Origin: Anaerococcus lactolyticus ATCC 51172
GTDB lineage: Bacteria; Bacillota; Clostridia; Tissierellales; Peptoniphilaceae
DNA: 64,000 bases
Reading direction: 5' to 3'
NCBI RefSeq assembly: GCF_000156575.1
Contig: NZ_GG666044.1
Span: 192,203 to 256,202, forward strand
Shown here: positions 8,482 through 15,727 of the stretch, in pieces
How the letters are laid out: each line of letters begins with the position of its first letter
Numbering within the stretch: position 1 is the first letter of the stretch
Program-made: the position numbers and the translations under genes
The notes under the pieces: generated by a model
Seen by the model: the letters and a program-made list of their open reading frames with translations, nothing else
Told to the model about the DNA's origin: nothing
Database searches by the model: none

Positions 8482-9720
8482 TTAGATTTTGGCAGGATTT
8501 TGGCAGGAATCACTACTATTATATTTAATAAACTGATTTCCATTGAACTCCACCATTGATTTTTTTGGATTATCAAACTTAATAATTCCACTCATTTTTT
8601 TAGCTAAGCTTCGGTCTCTATTAGGCCAAAGATGACTATAATGTTTTAATGTTATCTCTGGTCCTGAATGCCCCAATCTATTACTTACTGTTAAAATATC
8701 TGCATTAAAATGATTGATCAAATAGCTTACATGAGAGTGCCTCAACCCCTTAGCCTGAATCCTCTTAACATTAGCCAATTTAGCATGTCTATTAATAATT
8801 CTATGAATTGTATTCCTTCTAATAGGTTTGTCACAATAACTTATTATAAATTTGCTAACTCCGTATTTCTTCTGAGTGCTTTTCCATCTTTTTAATATGT
8901 TGATTGTTGAGTCATCTAATGATATAATTCTATTACCAGAATCTGTTTTGGTTCTGTTTTTTATCGTATAGGAGCTAGGACTACTTAAATCAATTGTAGA
9001 ATTAATTGTAAGGGTCTTGTCTTTGAAATTTACTTTATTCCATGTTAAAGCCTGACCCTCTCCTACCCTTATACCTGTATTAAAATAGAGCCACAACATT
9101 ACAAATCCCATGTGCTCATATAAATCGTCTAAACAAAAGGTAGAGATTACTTTTTGAAATTCATCTAAAGTCCAAAACGGCACATATATTTTTTCTTTGG
9201 GTATAGATTTGGTTTTCTTGCTTACATTCTCATGAACAAATTCTAAAGTTACAGCATAATCTAATATTTGTCTAAGGCATCCATATATCATTGAAGCATA
9301 AGTTTTACTATAATCACTATTATTGATAAGATCAGATTTAAATGCTTCACATTTTCTAACATTTATATCTTCAATCTTAGCATTAGCAAAGTATTTTTGA
9401 ACTTTTCTTATTATATGAATCTTTGTTCTAAACGTAGAATCTTGCACCTTTGCTTTATAGTGTCCTATAAAATATTTTTCTATGAAATCTTCTAATTTTA
9501 TTCCATTTGCAAATATCCCTTGAGACTCTACATATTTTCTCTTTAGATAAATAGAATAGTCATAGCATGATTTCGCTGTACTAAAATTTTTTCCATTATT
9601 ATCCTTACGACCTTTTTTTTGAATTCTCTTGCCAGTTATATTATCTATTCCTAATTCTACCTGATAAAAAAATTTTCCGTTTTTATCCTTATAAACACAA
9701 GGATATTTAGTTTTACTCAT
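8482..9720 (-). CDS. int: Tyrosine recombinase (integrase) of element B
   Basis: The 412-aa protein is a Tn916-type tyrosine integrase. It has an N-terminal arm-binding part (YPCVYKDKNGKFFYQVELG), a core-binding region, and a catalytic domain with the R of GIRVGEGQALTW, GLRHSHVSYLI, RLGHSG and Tyr in LKHYSHLWP. It is the element-end gene: its 3' end lies about 50 bp from the guaA-like att site and it overlaps the DUF3173 gene by 8 bases. The last codons (CQNPAKI) lie within a 19-bp sequence repeated at 17918-17936, so the crossover region may include its own 3' end. Confidence 0.92.
   Translation of the reverse strand: MSKTKYPCVYKDKNGKFFYQVELGIDNITGKRIQKKGRKDNNGKNFSTAKSCYDYSIYLKRKYVESQGIFANGIKLEDFIEKYFIGHYKAKVQDSTFRTKIHIIRKVQKYFANAKIEDINVRKCEAFKSDLINNSDYSKTYASMIYGCLRQILDYAVTLEFVHENVSKKTKSIPKEKIYVPFWTLDEFQKVISTFCLDDLYEHMGFVMLWLYFNTGIRVGEGQALTWNKVNFKDKTLTINSTIDLSSPSSYTIKNRTKTDSGNRIISLDDSTINILKRWKSTQKKYGVSKFIISYCDKPIRRNTIHRIINRHAKLANVKRIQAKGLRHSHVSYLINHFNADILTVSNRLGHSGPEITLKHYSHLWPNRDRSLAKKMSGIIKFDNPKKSMVEFNGNQFIKYNSSDSCQNPAKI
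8489..8507. repeat. 19-bp direct repeat, left copy (int 3' end)
   Basis: TTGGCAGGATTTTGGCAGG occurs here inside the last codons of the integrase and again, unchanged, at 17918-17936. It contains an internal repeat of TTGGCAGG. The two copies flank the 9.4-kb element B and may represent recombination cores or the residue of tandem accretion. Confidence 0.8.
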
Positions 9721-9919
9721 TATGTTCCCCCTTATCGTCTAGGGAAACTCCAATTATTTTTTCAACGTAGGATTTAGGCACACAACCTATCCTTGTTCCA
9801 TTATATAATGAATAACCGTCATTTACAAGCTCTTTCTTTGCTCTTTGTATAATAACCTTAGCTTGATGCTCTTTAAATCCAATATCTATCAAGTCGTCTT
9901 TAGTAACCATCATCTTCAT
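9713..9919 (-). CDS. DUF3173-family small protein (excisionase-like)
   Basis: The 68-aa protein (MKMMVTKDDLIDIGFKEHQA at the N-terminus, ending with CVPKSYVEKIIGVSL) matches the DUF3173 pattern: a VTK.DL...GF...A..II..AK motif followed by a G..VP...VE.ILG tail. These proteins are regularly encoded just before integrases of Gram-positive mobilizable and conjugative elements and probably act as excisionase or DNA-bending factors. It overlaps the integrase start (8 bases) and its own start overlaps the stop of the Rep remnant, so the whole block is one transcript. Confidence 0.75.
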   Translation of the reverse strand: MKMMVTKDDLIDIGFKEHQAKVIIQRAKKELVNDGYSLYNGTRIGCVPKSYVEKIIGVSLDDKGEHNE

Positions 9920-11106
9920 TCACCATCCTTTCTCCATGGCGGGGCTTTGCCCAAATAATTTTTTTCGTGTTTCTTAAGCCAAATTAACACATCATCTTTT
10001 ACCGTATATTTTTTATATTCATCTACTAGAAATATAATAAAATCATATAACTCATCAAATCCATATAGATATTGAATCTTATAGAATATAGAAAATAAGC
10101 CGCTATTGTTGATAATATATTCAATCGACCTATCAAGATCATTATCTCTAGGTGAAGGTAATGACAATGTGTAATTCATATCTTCTAACTCATCAATCAT
10201 CAACTTAGTTATTTTATGAGGTTTATTTGATCTCGTATAAAAAAACATATATCTACTAAGAATTGAACATAAAAGTACTTCTTTTAATTCTTTATCGTTC
10301 TTGCACTCAAGTATCATATCTGTTATCTGATGAGCATATTCACTAGAAAATTCTGCTTCTAACCTCACCCAGTCATTTACATTTTTGGCAATATGTCTAT
10401 AAGGTTTCATGATAACTGCTCCTTCTTTTTATCATAAATTCTCAACAAAACTTTTGAATTTCGTTTCCTTGAGCCAATATAGAGTGTCTCTGCATTAAAA
10501 TTATTAGATACATCACTTATCTTAGAAGGATTTCTAGGATATCTTTTCTTTTTATTTTCATTAACAACTCTGTCATATAAATTCTTATATTTGGATTTTC
10601 CCATATCTCACCTCAGTTCTTCCACATTGAATTGATTTTGATAACTGACTTACTGATAGGCCTTCGTCTATAAAATCAACACAAATATCTAATCTTGAAA
10701 GCCTACACTTAAAATAGGTAGTTTTTATCATTTTTAAAAATCTCCTGATATTCATTGGTTTATTATAAGTATTGGTATAATTCTCACAATATATTTTCCA
10801 GGCTGTGGCACTAAAATATATGATTACACACATATTAGGCATAGCCTCATTATATGCTATCGAAAAATAGAACAGCGCATTTTTTACATAATATCCCTTA
10901 GTATAGCCTGCTGGTAATTTGAAATTAATATATTTACCAACATTTGCATCTACTAAGGATAATTTTCCTAATATACTTTCAATTTTTGTACAACTATTAA
11001 ATATATTTATTATTTTTGGCGCTACTAACAATCTCCAACTTTCAAAATCAAACTTTTCATTCGGAATCAATATTAATGTAAATTGATCCACACCTAATTT
11101 CATCAT
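9916..11106 (-). pseudogene. Replication initiator/relaxase (Rep_trans, Tn916 Orf20-like), broken by two frameshifts
   Basis: Three consecutive fragments together form one about 400-aa Rep_trans-type protein. Residues from 11106 (GGAGG six bases ahead) run MMKLGVDQFTLIL... to RTEVRYGK; the middle part in another frame (10604-10407) holds TLYIGSRKRNSKVLLRIYDK, the conserved catalytic-domain block; the last part (10410-9916), back in the first frame, begins near NVNDWVRLEAEF. The first break lies in a GGGAAAA run (about 10592), consistent with one inserted A; the second is at an ATGA overlap at about 10410 and restores the frame. Such proteins nick oriT and start rolling-circle replication of the excised element. 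Sequencing error in homopolymers is a possible alternative. Confidence 0.75.
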
Positions 11107-11151
11107 TTTAAACCTCCAAATCTGTATATGCCAACAACTATAACCTATTAT

Positions 11152-11225
11152 CTCCATATGTGGAGCGTGGCTATTAGAATACCCACGCTCTTAGTTACTG
11201 ATACGCTACGCGTATCAGTAACTAA
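11152..11225. other. Candidate oriT/double-strand origin: three adjacent inverted repeats
   Basis: Three dyads are packed into 74 bp. CTCCA/TGGAG at 11152-11165; GAGCGTGG (11163-11170) / CCACGCTC (11183-11190); and a perfect 16-bp dyad, 11191-11206 against 11210-11225, with a 3-nt loop. The last overlaps the stop of the FtsK-like gene. No U-run follows on either strand, arguing against a simple terminator. The position between the Rep_trans relaxase and the FtsK/TcpA gene is exactly where Tn916 carries its oriT between orf20 and orf21. The nick site cannot be assigned from sequence alone. Confidence 0.65.
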
Positions 11226-12514
11226 GTTTTTAGGAATCTACAGAAAGGGAATACAAATAGTTTAGGAGATTCTATCTTCGCAAGTTTCGGACAAGAGAAG
11301 AATCCCATTCCTGGTTTTAAATTTAAACTAGGTATATTTGCAGACTGTGAAAATAACGTTCTATACGTTAAATCATCTGATTCACTAAGAACTATCCTTA
11401 TAACTAATTGTTCAGTTATTGCTCTAGGTACTGTTTCAGCCGAAAACCTTTGTAATACCAAAAACACAAAGAAACCTAATTGTCTACCCATAAACACTAT
11501 ATTAGATAACAATGATTCAATATAATCCCTATCTTTCTTTGCCAAAGTATTCCATGAAGCTCTTAATGCTCCAAACTCATCAATCACTAATATGCTAGCT
11601 GGTAGCCCCAAATCTCTATAATCAAAATTAGATTTTTTATCGAAAAATTCCTGTAAATCTTCCTTTCTCTGAACCATATCATTATAAAATTTTTCTATCA
11701 TTGATATAGCACCCTCTTTATCAGCATAAAATCCTTGTTTTAAATTATGCTTTCCAAATGATAATAAATCGGCAGACTTTGGATCAATAAGATAAACTAA
11801 ATGTTTAATTTCTTTATTTAAAATCTGAATAAGTAAAGACTGTAACATAAAGCTCTTTCCACCACCAGTTTGAGCAGCAATACCCATATGGTGAAATGGT
11901 AGAACATCATTATCTGATAATCTAAACGAATAATCATTTATACCAGTTTTAGACCAAGCTAAATAATCTTTAATACTATCAAATACTAATTGACTAAACA
12001 TTTCTTTAGAGGATATCTCATAAATGTATGTGTTGCCATCATTACTTAAATACTGTTGTGTAACTATATAATCACTTAAAGCTCCATTAAGCCTTATATC
12101 TTCTAGTTTCTTATCAAACTTAATATTGTTTTCTATACTTATAATTCCTTGATTTAGATTACCGCCATCTATAAATTCCACCTTAACAAGTGGCAATATC
12201 AGAACATTAAAAACTTTGTTTTCAATATAATATTTACTATCTATAAGCTGTTTTCTTAACTTTTTACTTATCCTATAATGTATAAAAGCATACTTAAGAC
12301 CACGATTTAAACTATTCCTATAAGACCATGACATTAACAAAATAACTAATATGCAAACTGCAATTATTAAAAATAGATTTACAAAAACATCGTTATTCAC
12401 AATTTTATATTTTACTAATAAAGGACTTAGAATTTGTAATCCTAGAAATAGTATCAAGCATATAATTATGATTAACATAGCAAAAGTACCTCTAATATAT
12501 CTTGGAGTCCTCAT
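11222..12514 (-). CDS. FtsK/SpoIIIE-type coupling ATPase (Tn916 Orf21/TcpA-like)
   Basis: The 430-aa protein has two N-terminal membrane segments (about residues 11-32 and 42-62) and a cytoplasmic FtsK/HerA ATPase domain with Walker A AAQTGGGKS near residue 220 and Walker B SILVIDEFGA. In Tn916/ICEBs1-type elements this protein couples the relaxase-bound strand to the secretion channel, or helps mobilization in smaller elements. It is intact although the neighbouring Rep gene is broken. No other mating-pore genes (Orf13-19 equivalents) are present, so element B would be mobilizable at best, not self-conjugative. Confidence 0.85.
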   Translation of the reverse strand: MRTPRYIRGTFAMLIIIICLILFLGLQILSPLLVKYKIVNNDVFVNLFLIIAVCILVILLMSWSYRNSLNRGLKYAFIHYRISKKLRKQLIDSKYYIENKVFNVLILPLVKVEFIDGGNLNQGIISIENNIKFDKKLEDIRLNGALSDYIVTQQYLSNDGNTYIYEISSKEMFSQLVFDSIKDYLAWSKTGINDYSFRLSDNDVLPFHHMGIAAQTGGGKSFMLQSLLIQILNKEIKHLVYLIDPKSADLLSFGKHNLKQGFYADKEGAISMIEKFYNDMVQRKEDLQEFFDKKSNFDYRDLGLPASILVIDEFGALRASWNTLAKKDRDYIESLLSNIVFMGRQLGFFVFLVLQRFSAETVPRAITEQLVIRIVLSESDDLTYRTLFSQSANIPSLNLKPGMGFFSCPKLAKIESPKLFVFPFCRFLKT

Positions 12515-12855
12515 TTAGAGAACTCCACATCTTCAGCAGTTATAGAAAGATTATTTCTATACTCTCCATAAACATTACATTTAGGATTTATCATTTTAAC
12601 TCTAGAAAACTTTTCATATGGTTTTGCTTTACCCTCAACTTTAATAATTATTTGTTCACCTTCGTTAAGTTTAGTAGCACCTTCACCATAATTTGTTTTA
12701 TCAGAAACAATCATACATTTGTATTTGGTTCCTTTAGGTTCAGTAGGTTTAGCATTTTCGTAGTCAACCCAATCTTCATTTGCTATAACCATTATGTCTT
12801 TATCTTTAAAAAACGCACTGGCATTAAATGCCATAAATTTATTTAAACCTTTCAT
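12511..12855 (-). CDS. Small element protein, DUF961/Orf22-23-like
   Basis: The 114-aa protein (MKGLNKFMAFNASAFFKDKD at the start) sits directly before the FtsK-like ATPase and overlaps its start by 4 bases. In Tn916-family elements this place is taken by Orf22/Orf23 (DUF961, YdcP-like) proteins of similar length with a beta-rich fold, and the internal pattern KVEGKAKPYEKFSRVKM is compatible. The match is by position, size and general pattern only. Its function is unknown even in Tn916. Confidence 0.5.
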   Translation of the reverse strand: MKGLNKFMAFNASAFFKDKDIMVIANEDWVDYENAKPTEPKGTKYKCMIVSDKTNYGEGATKLNEGEQIIIKVEGKAKPYEKFSRVKMINPKCNVYGEYRNNLSITAEDVEFSK

Positions 12856-13226
12856 ATTAAACCTCTTTTTTCTAAATCAATTAATATCCAAAACACTTCT
12901 CTAATACACTCATTTGAAGTAATGTCTCCATGATTAAAAAGTCTATTAAGCAATTTTTTAATATTTGAATACTCATTATTCAAAATGTTATATTTATTGA
13001 TTATGTCATAGATTGCGTTATAATCATTTATTCTATAATCTCCATTAACATCTAGTCCAAAATATCCATGCGTATAACAGATTGCCTTTAATAAAGTTTC
13101 AGCTGCTTGATAGCTGTCATAATTTTCTTTTTTTAAACTTTCTGTTATTATGGATTTTATTATTACCATTTTAGACCTTAACTCTAAATATTTATTTAAA
13201 CTTTCAATTAAATTTTTTGTATGCAT
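12852..13226 (-). CDS. Hypothetical protein, first gene of the element B transfer operon
   Basis: The 124-aa product is helical and lysine/asparagine-rich with no motif I recognise. Its stop overlaps the next gene's start (ATG within 4 bases), showing operon translation. As the promoter-proximal gene of the leftward operon, behind the ACATCAC repeats, it may be a regulator or accessory transfer protein, but nothing in the sequence shows this. Confidence 0.55.
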   Translation of the reverse strand: MHTKNLIESLNKYLELRSKMVIIKSIITESLKKENYDSYQAAETLLKAICYTHGYFGLDVNGDYRINDYNAIYDIINKYNILNNEYSNIKKLLNRLFNHGDITSNECIREVFWILIDLEKRGLI

Positions 13227-13523
13227 TATTTGTCCTTTCAGTTCGGTAATTCTTATAAAATTAAGACATTAAACCATGTTCAATTTATAAACCTCCTTGT
13301 AAAACATGATTCACATCACCTGGTACTTATATTGTACGAGACAGATACATCACATCCCAAATAATTTGATTCTTTTGTTTATCAAAGTATATTACTTATA
13401 TATCAACATTTATACAGGTTTTATAACCGTTTTATTTTTAAATTAACATCACATTTATCAAAAAAATACATCACACCACGAAAAAGTTACACCATGTATT
13501 TGAATTAAAGAAAGGTTATTATT
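13227..13523. promoter_or_regulatory. Divergent intergenic region with four ACATCAC motifs
   Basis: The motif ACATCAC occurs at 13313-13319, 13347-13353, 13446-13452 and 13468-13474, all on the plus strand, mostly within the longer form atACATCACa. It lies between the leftward transfer operon and the rightward 355-aa gene. Repeated same-strand heptamers in a divergent promoter region suggest a regulator-binding array or iterons. No promoter can be assigned with confidence. Confidence 0.4.
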
Positions 13524-14591
13524 ATGAATGAATTAGAAATCAATAAATTTTACGACTCAGTAAGAAAGTTTTATGACATTAAAACAAACAATCAACATGC
13601 ATTTAGAATATTATCTAGCAGAAGACTTAAAAAGTTTTATTCTGAATTGAAAAATATAAAACTAAAGGAATTAAAATATAAAAATGTAAATGATATATGG
13701 GTAGATTTAACAGAGAATGAACGAATGAGTTATATGATTTCAATCAAAGATCGTATATTTGATAGTTATCTTGATAAAAGTAAACATAAAAAAGCAAATG
13801 ATAAAATTATTAAACACTATAGCGTAGTTTTAGATAACGCTATTTCTGCATATAATCATGATAAAAATAGAGAAGATGTTGCTTATAAGATTTACTATAA
13901 TCCAAATAATCTAATAAATTCTTATAACGAACAAAAAATAGACGCAGAAAAATACTTTCCACACATCAATTTTCCATCTTTTGAAGAATGGTGTAAAATT
14001 AACAAAAATTTATATGAATCTTCAAATAAATATATAATAGAGTCTCATAAAGATTTTGATTCCTGGTATAAAGAAAATAAATTACTAGAAGATTGGGCTA
14101 TTGAAAATAAAGATCTTTATGAACAAATAAAATCAAACTGTCCATATAGTTATAAGTCTGATAATATACCAAGTATAAGATTTAAAGATTGGTATAGAAA
14201 TTTTTCCTATAGAAGTCTAAGACTTTATGATCTTGATATGCAATTTAAGGAGGAACTAAACCATACTTTGCAACTGGATGATAGCAATGATTACAAATTG
14301 GATCTTGATAATATAGATAATAATATCATATATTATGATAGTTATCTATTCAAAAGATATGTCAATGTGACTATAATGACTATAATAAAAGCATTAAAAT
14401 ATAAAGGAATTGAAATTCACACAGATGAAATTATTAAAAATCTTTATATTGTTAATGATACTTATAAAGATGATTATGAAGCTTGTATTCAAGAATTTTA
14501 TAAAGCTAACGAAAAAATTAAAGCATTAGATTTTATAGAAATCAGCGAAAAAAAAGAGTTTGATCCATTTAATAATAAAAACAGGCGATAA
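13524..14591 (+). CDS. Uncharacterised 355-aa cargo protein with repeated F-x2-W motifs
   Basis: The protein is charged, tyrosine- and asparagine-rich, and has no signal peptide or membrane segment. A short motif recurs in the middle third: FEEWCKINKNLYE, FDSWYKENKLLED, LEDWAIENKDLYE and FKDWYRNF, i.e. [FL]-x2-W-x3-N-x2-LYE. AAAGG lies about 10 bases before the ATG. It points right toward the leftward RM genes, and the two transcripts share one bidirectional terminator. Base composition is more AT-rich than the housekeeping region. No family is recognised; the position suggests mobile-element cargo. Confidence 0.55.
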   Translation: MNELEINKFYDSVRKFYDIKTNNQHAFRILSSRRLKKFYSELKNIKLKELKYKNVNDIWVDLTENERMSYMISIKDRIFDSYLDKSKHKKANDKIIKHYSVVLDNAISAYNHDKNREDVAYKIYYNPNNLINSYNEQKIDAEKYFPHINFPSFEEWCKINKNLYESSNKYIIESHKDFDSWYKENKLLEDWAIENKDLYEQIKSNCPYSYKSDNIPSIRFKDWYRNFSYRSLRLYDLDMQFKEELNHTLQLDDSNDYKLDLDNIDNNIIYYDSYLFKRYVNVTIMTIIKALKYKGIEIHTDEIIKNLYIVNDTYKDDYEACIQEFYKANEKIKALDFIEISEKKEFDPFNNKNRR

Positions 14592-14611
14592 TATATTTAT
14601 CCGCCTGTTTT
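14578..14611. terminator. Bidirectional terminator between cargo gene and hsdS
   Basis: AAAACAGGCG (14578-14587) pairs with CGCCTGTTTT (14602-14611), with further GATAA/TTATC pairing inside. T-runs follow on both strands. It overlaps the ends of two convergent genes. Confidence 0.85.
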
Positions 14612-15223
14612 ACTTATTTTATCCCCAAAAGGTAAAGATTTTATATATTTTTCCATAAAATCCCAATCAGGTATATAACCATCAGAAGAATAAGTTCTAT
14701 TTTTATCTATAATAGGATTGTCATCTGAATTCCTCTTGATTGGGAGTTCTAAAATTAAATCTGGTAAAGTTTTATTAGCTTGCCTACCATAATTATATTT
14801 ATATTTATTTTTTTCTATAATAGTAGTCAAAAAAAGTTTCACTAAATCAGATAGTTCTTCTTTAGATTCAAGAGTATACAAATCTCGGCCACTATAAAAT
14901 TCTTTATTCTGTAAAAAGGTAGATAATACACTACCACCGCCTGCTACTGTAAGTAAACCTGGTTTTTGTGGTATTACATCATCAATTAATTCTACAATTG
15001 CAGAAACGCCATTGTTCTCTGCTGTTCTTGAGACAAAATTAATACCATTATTTACTTCTATACATTTATTTAGCTCAAGATTAACACCATATTTTACATT
15101 AAATATGTCTTTAACTTTAAATTCCTTCCATAAATCAATATTAAGATTATACGATATATTATTATAATTTTTTGTTATTAAAGAATCTCTAATAGAGCTT
15201 TGACTCTCTCTCTCTCTCTGGTT
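14597..15223 (-). pseudogene. Specificity subunit, distal half (second TRD), currently out of frame
   Basis: This reading frame is open from 15223 to a stop at 14597 but has no good start. It encodes a second target-recognition domain: LWKEFKVKDIFNVKYG, FVSRTAENNGVSAIVE, LLTVAGGGSVLSTFL, then LPDLILELPIKRN and GYIPDWDFMEKYIKSL. Each block has a counterpart in the upstream half. It joins the upstream half in one frame if the AG tract at 15204-15219 loses one unit (or gains two), giving a 375-aa subunit. At present it would be expressed, if at all, only through slippage. Confidence 0.85.
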
Positions 15224-15726
15224 TCAAGCCTTTCTATAAAATTTTCCATGTATTCCCAGTCAGGAATATATCCTTCCTTGTTAAATTGTTTATCTTTATC
15301 AATTACAAAACAATCATTTTTATCAACTTTTGCAGGTAATTTTATAACTTCGTCTTTTAATTTATTCAATACTCTAGCTCTACCATATGAATATTTGAAA
15401 ATTTCTAAATTTAATACTGTGCATATAAATAGGGCACTTTTTTCGTTCATTTTAGGATTTCTTAACGTATAAACTTTGTTGCCTGTAGCAAAATCATATC
15501 TTTGGTAAAATGCTATAACCCCTTCTGCCCCTATTGTTATGCAATCTCCTTTCGTTATTCTATCATTTGACACATCAACATAACAATCAACACCATTATT
15601 AAGTCCAGTTCTTGAAATGAAAGGAACTTTTCCTTCTTCTAAATCATTTTTAATAGATAATTTAGTTGTTTGTGGATTTAATAGTTTTCCAACATTAAAT
15701 TCTTTCCAATTATCAAGTTCAATCAT
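15178..15726 (-). CDS. hsdS: RM specificity subunit, proximal half (first TRD), phase-variable
   Basis: The current ORF gives a 182-aa half subunit with one target-recognition domain: NWKEFNVGKLL, VPFISRTGLNNGVDCYVDV, a GRARVLNKLKDEVIKLP block and GYIPDWEYMENFIERL. It then enters (AG)8, read as ETRERERV, and stops 12 codons on. It starts one base after the RM subunit stop. S subunits choose the DNA sequence that the partner enzyme methylates and cuts. A truncated one-TRD subunit can be inactive or, as in the NgoAV system, act as a dimer with a new specificity. Confidence 0.88.
   Translation of the reverse strand: MIELDNWKEFNVGKLLNPQTTKLSIKNDLEEGKVPFISRTGLNNGVDCYVDVSNDRITKGDCITIGAEGVIAFYQRYDFATGNKVYTLRNPKMNEKSALFICTVLNLEIFKYSYGRARVLNKLKDEVIKLPAKVDKNDCFVIDKDKQFNKEGYIPDWEYMENFIERLETRERERVKALLEIL
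15204..15219. repeat. (AG)8 dinucleotide tract (CT on plus strand) in hsdS
   Basis: Eight perfect CT units on the plus strand, AG in the coding sense, lie inside the junction between the two TRDs. The tract is prone to slipped-strand mispairing. With eight units the S gene is cut short; with seven or ten units the two halves fuse in one open frame, as checked by translating across the junction. Confidence 0.9.
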
Positions 15727-15727
15727 C

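Noticed and set aside
10580-10610. Programmed -1 frameshifting in the Rep gene
   Set aside because: The needed shift is +1 and the GGGAAAA run does not form a standard slippery heptamer in frame; a simple indel is likelier.
12502-12846. 114-codon plus-strand ORF opposite the DUF961-like gene
   Set aside because: Phe-rich antisense frame without RBS; the minus-strand gene is in an overlapping operon.
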